Below are positions 7,596-15,264 of a stretch of 64,000 nucleotides of DNA, in pieces. The stretch's first letter is position 1; every line of letters begins with the position of its first letter. The notes under the pieces were generated by a model. That model had not been told where the DNA came from and made no database searches. It worked only from the letters and a program-made list of their open reading frames with translations. Source of the DNA: CAYZYK01 sp964482615 (GTDB lineage: Bacteria; Patescibacteriota; Minisyncoccia; Minisyncoccales; CAYZYK01); NCBI GenBank assembly GCA_964482615.1, contig CAYZYK010000001.1, positions 1-64,000 on the forward strand, given 5' to 3'. Made by a program: the position numbers and the translations under genes.

Positions 7596-7669
7596 TGCCG
7601 CGGATCAGACTTGCACTGATGAACCTTCGCTTTTTCAGAGCGACGCTCTACTACCTGAGCTACCGCGGC
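7596..7669 (-). tRNA. tRNA-Phe (anticodon GAA)
   Basis: The acceptor GCCGCGG pairs with CCGCGGC. The anticodon stem TCGCT/AGCGA closes loop CTGAAAA with anticodon GAA. The discriminator is A, and it lies 6 nt upstream of tRNA-Gly. Confidence 0.95.
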
Positions 7670-7706
7670 ATATATAAATTGTAACAGATTTTAAAATAAA
7701 TTTAAG

Positions 7707-7778
7707 TGGGCGGCATAGGATTTGAACCTATAACCTTCGCGATGTAAACGCGACGCTCCACCGTTGAGCTAGCCGCCC
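7707..7778 (-). tRNA. tRNA-Val (anticodon TAC)
   Basis: The acceptor GGGCGGC pairs with GCCGCCC. The anticodon stem TCGCG/CGCGA closes loop TTTACAT with anticodon TAC. The discriminator is A. Confidence 0.95.
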
Positions 7779-7798
7779 ATAAGGAATTTCTTCTCTTG

Positions 7799-7882
7799 TG
7801 GGCGAGGAGGGACTTGAACCCTCACGTCTATAAAGACCTACGGCCCTCAACCGCAGCTGTCTGCCAATTCCAGCACTCGCCC
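7799..7882 (-). tRNA. tRNA-Leu (anticodon GAG)
   Basis: This class II tRNA has acceptor GGGCGAG/CTCGCCC, anticodon loop TTGAGGG (anticodon GAG, reading CUC/CUU) and a long variable arm. The discriminator is A. Confidence 0.94.
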
Positions 7883-7890
7883 ATTTAAGT

Positions 7891-8557
7891 TTATATTCTT
7901 TTTGCTCCTTTGTTATCTGTTCTTAAAATAGTTTTTATTTTCTTGCGCTTACGTTCAAGACAGGGTAAATTTCTTTTGTAATATATTTTTGAGATTAATA
8001 TTTTTGATTCCTTTTTGGCATATTTTAATTGGTAAAGATAATTTTTGCTGTGTCTGCTTAAGCAATCTAAACTGCCGCTTATATGTAATAGTTTGTTTAT
8101 TTTAAATCTAAGCCAGAGAATATGTTTTTTGCTCGCGGAAGTAAATTTAGTATAAAACATAAAACTGCTATTCCATCTATTGTCTCAATAACCATTACAA
8201 GAGCCATCACTATCAAAAACCCCTCTTAAAAAATCGAAAAAATATTTGTTGGGAATTCTTAATTTACCTATTGTTTTTGCTTTGTTTGGGGTTAAACCTA
8301 TTTTCAAGAGCCGTCTATAAAGCATTACATCTCCGAGTTGGATATGATGATAATCTTTTTTTATTGAAAGACCGTTACTTCTTGGGCCGATTTTGTTTTT
8401 TAAATTAAGACACCTCTTAAAAGTTTTTAATAATTGAATATCTTTAGACACAAGGACTATATGATATCCATCAATAGATAAACTTCCATCTGTTGTAATA
8501 AGACCCACAGCACAAGCAAGATTTAGCGACCATTTAATCTTTTCTTTTGGGTTTCAT
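7891..8557 (-). pseudogene. LAGLIDADG homing endonuclease, broken by in-frame TGA
   Basis: One reading frame from about 8553 down to the stop at 7891 encodes a free-standing LAGLIDADG endonuclease. The two motifs are GLITTDGSLS and FLRGVFDSDGS. After SDGSCNGY a TGA stands where a Trp (TGG) would fit, then the frame goes on with DNRWNSSFMFYTKF. Upstream of the first motif the frame (NPKEKIKWSLNLACAV) has no start; the only ATG (8557) is out of frame, suggesting a second lesion. Because TGA ends genuine genes here, this is a decayed gene. A shortened product from the GTG at 8508 is possible but would lack half of the fold. It lies between tRNA-Leu and rplS. Confidence 0.8.
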
Positions 8558-8615
8558 CTTTTTTTATTTCCGTCTTCTTGTCTTTGGTGGATGTTGACTC
8601 CTTTTGTTCTTTTTT

Positions 8616-9071
8616 TTATTCTGATCCTTTCTTTTCCTTTTCCTTTGGTTTTTTTTCGAGTTTTTTCTCCTTTTGTTTTTTTTCGGCTTTTTCTTTTAGC
8701 TTTTCCCAAACAAGAGTTTCTTTAAGGTCTTTCTTTTTTAGTCTTGCTCTTTTCCCTTTGGCTTTTCTTAAAAAGTAAAGTTTAGCTTTTCTTGGTTTGG
8801 TTCTCTTTAAAACCTCTATTTTTTCAATAATAGGGGAATGGACCGGAAAGATTCTTTCAACCCCCACTCCCGATATTTCTGTTCTTAGAGTAATGGTTGA
8901 TGATATTCCTTCACCATGTTTTTTAGCTAAAACAAGACCTTCAAACATTTGAGTTCTTTCTTTCTCACCCTCTTTAATCTTCTGGTGAATTCTAACAGTA
9001 TCACCGGGTTTTATTTTAGGCAATCCTTCTTTTAACTGAGATTTAAGAAATGTTTTGACTTCAGCTGACAT
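8616..9071 (-). CDS. rplS: 50S ribosomal protein bL19
   Basis: bL19 sits at the 30S-50S interface near bridge B6/B8. Residues 1-110 match the family: KIKPGDTVRIHQKI, RTQMFEGLVLAKKHGEG, TITLRTEISGVGVERIFPVHSP, IEKIEVLKRTKPRKAKLYFLR. A further 40 residues form an unusual Lys/Glu-rich tail (about 118-151). The pseudouridine synthase gene ends 24 nt upstream, so the two are likely co-transcribed. In other bacteria rplS usually pairs with trmD/rimM, which are absent here. Confidence 0.94.
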   Translation of the reverse strand: MSAEVKTFLKSQLKEGLPKIKPGDTVRIHQKIKEGEKERTQMFEGLVLAKKHGEGISSTITLRTEISGVGVERIFPVHSPIIEKIEVLKRTKPRKAKLYFLRKAKGKRARLKKKDLKETLVWEKLKEKAEKKQKEKKLEKKPKEKEKKGSE

Positions 9072-9095
9072 AATTTTGGAATTTTAATTTTATAA

Positions 9096-9806
9096 TTAAG
9101 ATTTAATATTTTCAATAGCTTTATTTAATTCTTTGGGCAAAGGAGATTTAAATTCTCTTTCTTCTTTTTCAGAAACATTTATTTTAAGCAGAGAAGCATG
9201 TAAAAACATACGATTAAGACCCTTTGGAGATAGTTGATTTTTAAAACCATATTTTTTATCTCCAATAACTGGATGATTGATATAAGACAAATGGACTCTT
9301 ATTTGATGTTTTCTGCCCGTTTTTGGAAAAACCTCCAATAAGGTGTATTTGTCGAATTCTTCTAAAATCTTATATCTAGTTATTGCCTCTCTTTTGCCTT
9401 TGCTTTTGGGGCCCCTGGATAAATAAACCTTTTGTTTTTTTCCGTTTCTGTTTGCTCTTCCTATCTGAGTTTTTATTTCTCTTGAAGATATCTTTACTTT
9501 TCCTGAGACTAAAGCAAGATATTTTTTTAAAACCTTTCTTTTTTTGAATTGGCCCTGCAAGAATTTTAAGATTTCGTTATTTTTTGCTATCAACAAAATT
9601 CCTGAGGTTTCCTTGTCTATTCTATGAACTAGCCCGTATCTTGGTTTTTTCCCTGCTTTTTTTAACTCCAGCCCCTCTTTTATTGCCAAATCAATTAAAG
9701 TTTTTTCTTTTGTTTTTCCTGTAGGGGAAACAACAATACCTGCGGGTTTATCAACAACTAAGATATTACTATCTTCGAAGATAATTTTCAATTTTGAATT
9801 TACCAT
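9096..9806 (-). CDS. RluA-family 23S rRNA pseudouridine synthase
   Basis: These enzymes isomerise uridines in rRNA. The 236-residue protein has IIFEDSNILVVDKPAGIVV, the catalytic motif LVHRIDKETSGILL with the essential Asp (about residue 64), and the late GRKHQIRVHLSYINHPVIGDKKYG typical of RluD/RluC. The N-terminal S4 RNA-binding domain is missing, so specificity cannot be told from sequence. The start codon lies 8 nt after the 3' end of tRNA-Val(GAC), with AGGA between, so the mRNA is probably made by tRNA processing of a common transcript. Confidence 0.88.
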   Translation of the reverse strand: MVNSKLKIIFEDSNILVVDKPAGIVVSPTGKTKEKTLIDLAIKEGLELKKAGKKPRYGLVHRIDKETSGILLIAKNNEILKFLQGQFKKRKVLKKYLALVSGKVKISSREIKTQIGRANRNGKKQKVYLSRGPKSKGKREAITRYKILEEFDKYTLLEVFPKTGRKHQIRVHLSYINHPVIGDKKYGFKNQLSPKGLNRMFLHASLLKINVSEKEEREFKSPLPKELNKAIENIKS

Positions 9807-9814
9807 TTTTCCTG

Positions 9815-9888
9815 TGGGCGGTACAGGACTTGAACCTGTGACCTCCTCAATGTCAATGAGACGCTCTAGCCAGCTGAGCTAACCGCCC
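9815..9888 (-). tRNA. tRNA-Val (anticodon GAC)
   Basis: The acceptor GGGCGGT pairs with ACCGCCC. The anticodon stem TCTCA/TGAGG closes loop TTGACAT with anticodon GAC. The discriminator is A. Confidence 0.95.
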
Positions 9889-9892
9889 CTGG

Positions 9893-9965
9893 TGCGCGTG
9901 GATGGATTTGAACCATCGACCTTTCGCTTATAAGACGAATGCTCTAACCCCTGAGCTACACGCGC
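9893..9965 (-). tRNA. tRNA-Ile (anticodon TAT), overlapping the ftsH stop
   Basis: The acceptor GCGCGTG pairs with CACGCGC. The anticodon stem TTCGT/GCGAA closes loop CTTATAA, so the anticodon is TAT, reading AUA directly. Most bacteria instead use a CAT tRNA modified to lysidine by TilS. The first ten bases (9965-9956) also encode the last residues and stop codon of ftsH. Confidence 0.93.
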
Positions 9966-12900
9966 TTATTTTTTCTTCTTTTTCTTCTTGTTTTTTTGTA
10001 TTTTCCGATTATATTTTCGAATTCTTCTCTTTCTATAGTTTCTTTTTCAATTAAAGTTTGAGCTAACTTATTAAGTAGTTTTTTATTTTTCTTTAAAACC
10101 TTTGTTGCTTCTTTTTCAGCAGCCTTTATAAATTTACTTATTTCTTTATCAATCTTAGAAGCTACTTTTTCAGAATAATCTTTTTGTTCTGCCATTTCAT
10201 TGCCCAAAAATACCATTTCTTCTTCTGATCCGTAGGTTACAGGCCCTAGAGAAGACATACCATATTTTTTAACCAATTTACGAGCTAATTGAGTTGCTGT
10301 CTTAAGGTCGTTTGATGCTCCGGTAGTTATTTCTCCAAACTTTATATTCTCAGCACAATATCCACCCAATAAGGTGGTGAGTTCTGCTGAAAATTCAGAC
10401 TTAGTTTTCATTTTTTTCTCCTCTCTTGGCATTTTCAAAGTATAGCCCGCTGCCATGCCCCTGGCAATTATTGATATTTTCCTAACAGGTTCTGCTTTGG
10501 GAGAGAAAGTAGAAGCTAAAGCATGTCCTGCCTCGTGAAAAGCAGCTATTTTCTTTTCTTGCTCAGACAAAACGTGACTTTTTCTTTCGGGTCCCAAGAG
10601 AACCTTTTCAATTGATTCTAATAATTCTTCTTGATGAACTTTAGATTTGTTTCTTTTTGCAGCAAGTATAGCTGCTTCGTTCATTAAATTGGCTAAATCA
10701 GCTCCCGAAAATCCTGGAGTTCTTTCTGCTACTTCTCTTAAATTACAATCCGAATCTAAAGGTTTTCCTTTAGAATGAATTTTTAATATCTTTTCTCTGT
10801 CATTTATATCAGGTAGATTTAAGACCACTCTCCTGTCAAACCTCCCTGGTCTCAAAAGAGCGGGGTCTAAGACATCGGGTCTGTTCGTTGCTGCAGCAAC
10901 GATAATAGAAGATTCTCTCTCAAAACCATCCATTTCAGTTAAAATCTGATTCAATGTTTGTTCTCTTTCATCGTGACCCCCACCAATTCCAGCTCCTCTT
11001 CTTCTGCCAACAGCATCCAGTTCATCAATGAAAACAATGGCTGGTTGGTTCTTTTTGGCAGTAGAAAATAAATCTCTTACTCTACTGTTGTGCAAAAGAG
11101 TTGGTTTTTCTCCACCAAAGAAAGCTTCATTTTGGCAACCACAAAGATCATAAACATAGCCAGAGTAGGGTCTTTTTGTAACCTTTTTAACAATTGGTTT
11201 CTTGAGTTGATTGGGGGAATTTTTAATTTTTCTAAATGGATGAGAGGTCTTTCCAATTCTAAGAACCCAATAGGTAGTCTGAGGAAGGGGTCTGTCCTTA
11301 GTTTTTCTTCCTTTTTTAGTTTTGGCCTCTCTAATACTTGCTTGTATTCCATGCATTGCACAAAGCCAAGCTAATTCTTTGATAAGTTGATGACTCACAG
11401 AACTGACAGTTAGCCTTCCTTCTTGGGTAGTGTATCCATCTCCTCTATAAAGCCCCTTTAAATAATTTAAAAAGTAATTTTTGGGTAGTTCCCATAGGAA
11501 TTCAGGAATATGCTTGTGGTGACTACCATTTCCACAATGTTTTTCAAAAAATTCTCCCAATACTTTACCAAAAAAAGCAATTCTACAACTATTGTCTTCA
11601 GTAAAAGTTACATATGGTTCTTGGTTAGTTAATAATTTATTCATTAAAGAAATACAATCTTGATGAAGTTTTTTTTCATGGCTGCCAAATATAAATTCTA
11701 CTCCATATTCAATTTTTCTTCCTTCAGCGGTATAATATCCTAGAAGTTTCATTAAAGAGGGGGTGGTTTTTATTTCCTGAGGAATTTCTCTTTCCTGATA
11801 ATTCTTCGCTAACCAAAGGTCCCTAGGTTGATATTTATTTCTTTGCCAATTGCTGATTGTTGTTTGAGATACTCCAAGTTGGTCAGCTAATTCATGTTGG
11901 TAAACTTTTCCTTGTCTAGCTAAAGCAAAACTAAATTTTTCTTCTAACTCCTCAATCTCAAAATTTTTATTCCATATCGGTAGAACCTTCTTTTTTGTTT
12001 TTTTGAATTGATGAGATTTTACTTTGTGGGTTGTTCCAACTCCAGGCACAAAAGTACTTCTTACCTTGAAAGGTAAATTAACTAGGATATCTCCAGGATT
12101 TAAGTCTTTTGCTTTTTTTGGGGTAATAAGATTTCTAGCTCGCACAAACACGCTGTGATCACCGGTGGTTTTAATTTTTCCTCCTAAATATTTAATTTCA
12201 TAAATTTCATCAACTTTATGGCGATAAACACCTTTTATTTGTTGCCAACAACTTCTTCCAAAAAACTTCTTAGTTGAGTTTTTAGAAGCACTCCCAAATT
12301 TTGTATCTAAAGATTTGTATCCTAAAGTTTTTATCCCTATAACTGGAATTACATAATCGTCTTTTTTTTGAGGGTAGAATTGATCAACAAGCTCTGAGAT
12401 TGGCAAAAGCTTGGTCTCGTTTTCAGTTTTAACTAATATTGGAGTATCACCAGTTACACTGGCTCCGACTCCGACAAATAACTCAATAAATTCAGAACCA
12501 GAAATTGAATAAAAGGGTACTTTAGCTTCGTTTGCTACCGCTCTGGCTAATAAGGTTTTTCCGGTTCCAGGAGCGCCCACCAGTAGTATTCCTTTAGGAA
12601 TTCTTGCCCCCATTTTTAAATATTTCTTTGGCTTTTTTAAAAAATCAACTACCTCTTTTAATTCTTCTTTGGCGTTTTCAAGTCCTGCAACGTCGTCAAA
12701 AGTAACCTTTTCTTTAGTTCCGCCCTTGGCCCCAAACAAACGGGCTTTTGCTTTCGAAAAATCAAGAGCCTGCATAGCTCCACCCTTAGCGCGCCTTAAG
12801 AGCAACCAAAAGAAAATTCCGAAGACAGCCAGAGGTAATATTCCAAAAATTAATAAAGGAAATAACCAAGAACTTAAACTTTCTTTTTTTTCTTCAACCT

Positions 12901-13213
12901 CAATTGTTAATTGGTTTGATTCTGTTAATTGGTTTAATTTTTCTTTTTCGGTCCCATAGGTTACAAGGGCTTCAAACAGGGGAGTGTCTGATTCTTTTCG
13001 GGAGATTGCCTTTTCATCATTTTTGTAGAAAACAGTTAATTCTTCCCCCGCAACAATAATTTTTTTAACCTCTTCTTGATTAATTTTTTTTGCTAATTCT
13101 GTTATACTAATCTTATTTTCGGACTCAAAGGGCTGGGCAACTAAACTAAAAACGCCTCCGATTATGAGAAAAATCAGGATTATGAAAATAAAGTTTTTAA
13201 TTAATTTATTCAT
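9956..13213 (-). CDS. ftsH: ATP-dependent zinc metalloprotease FtsH precursor with intein
   Basis: FtsH is a membrane-anchored hexameric AAA+ protease that degrades misfolded membrane and regulatory proteins. The 1085-residue precursor becomes about 627 residues after loss of the intein (252-709). Two transmembrane helices (about 7-27 and 113-138) flank an external domain. The AAA module has Walker A GAPGTGKT (about 212-219), pore motif FVGVGA, Walker B IVFIDELDAVG and the second region of homology RPGRFDR. The zinc site HEAGH is near residue 893. The intein splits the protein just after the pore loop. The last codons lie inside tRNA-Ile(TAT). A promoter precedes the gene at 13264-13292. Confidence 0.97.
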   Translation of the reverse strand: MNKLIKNFIFIILIFLIIGGVFSLVAQPFESENKISITELAKKINQEEVKKIIVAGEELTVFYKNDEKAISRKESDTPLFEALVTYGTEKEKLNQLTESNQLTIEVEEKKESLSSWLFPLLIFGILPLAVFGIFFWLLLRRAKGGAMQALDFSKAKARLFGAKGGTKEKVTFDDVAGLENAKEELKEVVDFLKKPKKYLKMGARIPKGILLVGAPGTGKTLLARAVANEAKVPFYSISGSEFIELFVGVGASVTGDTPILVKTENETKLLPISELVDQFYPQKKDDYVIPVIGIKTLGYKSLDTKFGSASKNSTKKFFGRSCWQQIKGVYRHKVDEIYEIKYLGGKIKTTGDHSVFVRARNLITPKKAKDLNPGDILVNLPFKVRSTFVPGVGTTHKVKSHQFKKTKKKVLPIWNKNFEIEELEEKFSFALARQGKVYQHELADQLGVSQTTISNWQRNKYQPRDLWLAKNYQEREIPQEIKTTPSLMKLLGYYTAEGRKIEYGVEFIFGSHEKKLHQDCISLMNKLLTNQEPYVTFTEDNSCRIAFFGKVLGEFFEKHCGNGSHHKHIPEFLWELPKNYFLNYLKGLYRGDGYTTQEGRLTVSSVSHQLIKELAWLCAMHGIQASIREAKTKKGRKTKDRPLPQTTYWVLRIGKTSHPFRKIKNSPNQLKKPIVKKVTKRPYSGYVYDLCGCQNEAFFGGEKPTLLHNSRVRDLFSTAKKNQPAIVFIDELDAVGRRRGAGIGGGHDEREQTLNQILTEMDGFERESSIIVAAATNRPDVLDPALLRPGRFDRRVVLNLPDINDREKILKIHSKGKPLDSDCNLREVAERTPGFSGADLANLMNEAAILAAKRNKSKVHQEELLESIEKVLLGPERKSHVLSEQEKKIAAFHEAGHALASTFSPKAEPVRKISIIARGMAAGYTLKMPREEKKMKTKSEFSAELTTLLGGYCAENIKFGEITTGASNDLKTATQLARKLVKKYGMSSLGPVTYGSEEEMVFLGNEMAEQKDYSEKVASKIDKEISKFIKAAEKEATKVLKKNKKLLNKLAQTLIEKETIEREEFENIIGKYKKTRRKRRKNKRV
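11087..12460 (-). mobile_element. LAGLIDADG intein in FtsH, with an HTH segment
   Basis: The 458-residue intein starts with Ser in SVTGDTPILV (block A) and has block B IKTTGDHSVFV (TxxH). It ends LLHN before extein SRVRDLF, so the nucleophiles are Ser1 and Ser+1. Homing endonuclease motifs are LLGYYTAEG and LKGLYRGDG. Between the splicing part and the first endonuclease motif lies HELADQLGVSQTTISNWQ, a Cro-like helix-turn-helix, probably helping DNA recognition. All splicing residues are in place, so excision is expected. The insertion point GA^SRVRDLF is in the AAA core right after the substrate-gripping pore loop. Confidence 0.95.
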
Positions 13214-13263
13214 TCTTTCTTAAAACTAATATTAGACGATTATTTTTATCCTCTATGCCTTAT

Positions 13264-13292
13264 ACAATAGCAGAAAAATTCTCAGAAATCAA
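13264..13292 (-). promoter_or_regulatory. Promoter of ftsH
   Basis: On the minus strand TTGATT (13292-13287), 17 bp and TATTGT (13269-13264). The leader would be about 45 nt. Confidence 0.5.
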
Positions 13293-13312
13293 CTCTAAAT
13301 TATAATTAAATT

Positions 13313-13349
13313 AAAAAGAAAAGTCCCCCGCGGGATAGCGCAAGGGACT
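13313..13349 (-). terminator. Terminator of the G+C-rich gene
   Basis: On the minus strand AGTCCC (13349-13344) pairs with GGGACT (13327-13322), enclosing an inner GCG/CGC stem. TTTTCTTTTT follows. This is one of the strongest terminators in the window. Confidence 0.8.
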
Positions 13350-13353
13350 CGGG

Positions 13354-13365
13354 ATAGACAGGGAT
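13354..13365. repeat. Left copy of a 12-bp inverted repeat flanking the G+C-rich gene
   Basis: ATAGACAGGGAT here is the exact reverse complement of 14073-14084. The copies lie in the 3' and 5' untranslated parts of the G+C-rich gene, so they could be ends of a mobile cassette or could pair within its mRNA. Confidence 0.7.
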
Positions 13366-13382
13366 TATAGGTTTGTAAGAGG

Positions 13383-14012
13383 TTAGTTGGCGTTCACGAC
13401 GTTCTCCAGGAAGCTGATAGCTTTCTGGAACGTCCTAAGAATTTTATACGTGCGGTTGCCCTCGACTTTCTCCCAGAAGGCTTTCTTTCTCTGGGCAGCC
13501 TTCTGTTTGAGGTCGCTTAGGTAGATGCTCTTCTTTTCGCAGGCAAACTCCAATTCGGCCCAGGCGACGTTAAAGGCCACTTGGTCCAAGATTCGGTATC
13601 CCTCCCACACCCGGGGATACATAGCTTTGCACCTTCGCAGAGTTTCCTCGGGTATGGAACTTGCTGCGGTCCTTCGGGCCCACTCCGTCAAGGAATTGGT
13701 ACCCTCGATCTCCTCGATTTCCTCAAGAGAACCGGAGATGAGAAGTTGTTCTATCTCCTTTCTCTGGTCCTCAAAAGAGCTGTAGCAGGCCCCACAGACG
13801 ATGTCCTGTATTTTCTGCTTCTCCTCCCCGCAGACCGGACAGGACCGGATTAGCTTTTCGGCCTCGTCCAGGACCGGGTTGAGCTCTTTCTCAACCCATG
13901 CGCGAAGATCTTCGCGGCTGGCGCCGTAGCCCAGATTCTGGGGAACCTGGGGGTCTTCCTGTCCGTTTATTTCTTTCACGTAAGGGCTTTGCTGATGGGT
14001 GTTGGTACCCAT
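13383..14012 (-). CDS. G+C-rich zinc-ribbon protein of unknown function
   Basis: I do not recognise this 209-residue protein. Two CxxC knuckles, CPVCGEE (about residues 59-65) and CGAC (about 73-76), make a probable zinc ribbon. They are followed by an acidic helical stretch with EEIEEIEG, then a mostly helical C-terminus rich in Trp, Arg and Lys. Base composition is near half G+C and codons end mainly in G or C, in sharp contrast to the AT-rich neighbours. Expression signals are unusually good: perfect promoter, AAGGAGG Shine-Dalgarno 9 nt before the ATG, and a strong terminator. The gene is a self-contained unit between ftsH and rpsA, bounded by a 12-bp inverted repeat. It is probably of foreign origin, or under strong selection for expression. 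Confidence 0.75.
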   Translation of the reverse strand: MGTNTHQQSPYVKEINGQEDPQVPQNLGYGASREDLRAWVEKELNPVLDEAEKLIRSCPVCGEEKQKIQDIVCGACYSSFEDQRKEIEQLLISGSLEEIEEIEGTNSLTEWARRTAASSIPEETLRRCKAMYPRVWEGYRILDQVAFNVAWAELEFACEKKSIYLSDLKQKAAQRKKAFWEKVEGNRTYKILRTFQKAISFLENVVNAN

Positions 14013-14017
14013 TTGAT

Positions 14018-14030
14018 TCTTCCTCCTTGA
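14018..14030 (-). promoter_or_regulatory. Consensus Shine-Dalgarno of the G+C-rich gene
   Basis: AAGGAGGAAG stands 9 nt (core to start) before the ATG at 14012. Few other genes in this window have such a site, which sets this gene apart. Confidence 0.8.
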
Positions 14031-14072
14031 GGTTGGATTGCGTCGAAACTACGCTACTGTGGACCTATCCCT

Positions 14073-14084
14073 ATCCCTGTCTAT
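14073..14084. repeat. Right copy of the 12-bp inverted repeat
   Basis: ATCCCTGTCTAT, reverse complement of 13354-13365. It is about 10 nt after the predicted transcription start of the G+C-rich gene and is partly repeated (CTATCCCTATCCCTG). Confidence 0.7.
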
Positions 14085-14100
14085 ATTAGGTACTATTCCT

Positions 14101-14129
14101 ATTATAACTTAAAACAAAAAACTTGTCAA
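14101..14129 (-). promoter_or_regulatory. Perfect consensus promoter of the G+C-rich gene
   Basis: On the minus strand TTGACA (14129-14124), a 17-bp spacer and TATAAT (14106-14101) match the sigma-70 consensus at every position. The leader of about 80 nt contains the inverted-repeat copy and the Shine-Dalgarno. Confidence 0.88.
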
Positions 14130-14173
14130 GAGTTTAGACAAGTTAATAGAAATTTATTATTTCCAAAAAGATA

Positions 14174-15241
14174 TTATTCCTCTGTTAAAGTTAAAGTTAC
14201 TCTATATTGTTCTGGTTCAATTGATAAGATTTTGAATTTGTATTTTTTCCCTATTTCCAACGTATTTTCCATTTTTTCTTTTGTTCTAAACTCAGAAATA
14301 TGACAAAGACCTTGAATTTTAGGGGTGATTTGAACAAAAGCACCAAAAGGATTAAACTTTGTGACTTCTCCCTCAACAACATCTCCTTTTTGGTGTTCTT
14401 TCTCGAATTCTTTCCAGGGATCCTTTTTCAATCTTTTCAAAGACAAGAAAACCTGGTTGTTTTCATCAATTTTAATAATCTGAGCTTGAATAGTATCTCC
14501 CACTTTAACTATATCTGAAGGGTCTTCAATTAGTTGCCAATCTAGTTCTGATATATGACAAAGACCTTCAATTTGAGAAGTTTCTTTTTTTTCTTCTGCT
14601 GGGAACTTTATAAACGCTCCAAAATCTGCAATACCACTTATTTTACCTTTTATTACATCTCCCTCTTTGTATTCTTTCAATACTTCTTTGATTTCCTCTT
14701 TTGTTTTTGCTTTTTCAGATAGAATTAATTTATCTTCTTTTTTGTCCAAATCAAGTATTTTAACTTCTAAAGTTTCTCCAATAAACTCTTGAAGTTTCTT
14801 GAGAATCTTTTCTTTATTTCCATCTTCAACTCTTGGATAGTGTTCTGGTGAAAGCTGGGAAACAGGTAAAAAGGCCTTAATACTTTTTACTTTAGATAAA
14901 AGTCCTCCTTTGTTTGCCCCCAGGATTTGGACATCTATAGTTTCTCCTTTTTTCTTTTTCTCTTTTAATTTTTCCCAAGCCATTTCTTTTTCAGCTTGAC
15001 TCAGAGAAAGTTCTCTGTATCCATCTTCGTTTTCTAAGTCAACTATTTTAGCTGAGACCTTATCTCCCAAATCAACCTTTTTTAAAGAGTCTCTTGCTCT
15101 TTGATACTCCCTGCCGTAGATTATACCGGTTCCGTAAAGCCCCAAATCAACAAAAACAGCAGCTCTGTCTCTAGCTATAATTTCTCCTTCAACTATCTCT
15201 CCCACAGAAGGTGGTCCTATTAAATTTTTAGTCTTTTTCAT
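14174..15241 (-). CDS. rpsA: 30S ribosomal protein S1 (four S1 domains)
   Basis: S1 brings mRNA to the 30S subunit through OB-fold S1 repeats. I count four: residues about 10-80 (GEIVEGEIIARDRAAVFVDL), 95-165 (a degenerate repeat ending near KLILSEKAK), 185-270 (GDVIKGKISGIADFGAFIKF) and 280-355 (GDVVEGEVTKFNPFGAFVQI). E. coli S1 has six. A GTG at 15250 would add three residues, but the ATG at 15241 gives the better distance from the promoter at 15265-15293. Given the many leaderless or weakly led genes here, a shortened S1 may have a modified role; that is inference. Confidence 0.9.
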   Translation of the reverse strand: MKKTKNLIGPPSVGEIVEGEIIARDRAAVFVDLGLYGTGIIYGREYQRARDSLKKVDLGDKVSAKIVDLENEDGYRELSLSQAEKEMAWEKLKEKKKKGETIDVQILGANKGGLLSKVKSIKAFLPVSQLSPEHYPRVEDGNKEKILKKLQEFIGETLEVKILDLDKKEDKLILSEKAKTKEEIKEVLKEYKEGDVIKGKISGIADFGAFIKFPAEEKKETSQIEGLCHISELDWQLIEDPSDIVKVGDTIQAQIIKIDENNQVFLSLKRLKKDPWKEFEKEHQKGDVVEGEVTKFNPFGAFVQITPKIQGLCHISEFRTKEKMENTLEIGKKYKFKILSIEPEQYRVTLTLTEE

Positions 15242-15264
15242 ATTTTGCACAATAATGACATAAT

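Noticed and set aside
7891..8508. TGA read as Trp or Gly (alternative genetic code)
   Set aside because: TGA ends intact genes here (MBL-fold protein, ligA, the PilX-like gene), and otherwise only the decayed endonuclease contains one in frame.
11077..11374. Small frames on both strands inside the FtsH intein
   Set aside because: They are shadows of the intein coding frame.
13525..14089. Plus-strand frames opposite the G+C-rich gene
   Set aside because: They arise from the G+C-rich codon positions of the real gene and have no start signals.
13313..14129. G+C-rich island as contamination or misassembly
   Set aside because: AT-rich sequence runs on directly at both sides, and the promoter at its right edge is in AT-rich local style. 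It cannot be fully excluded without reads.
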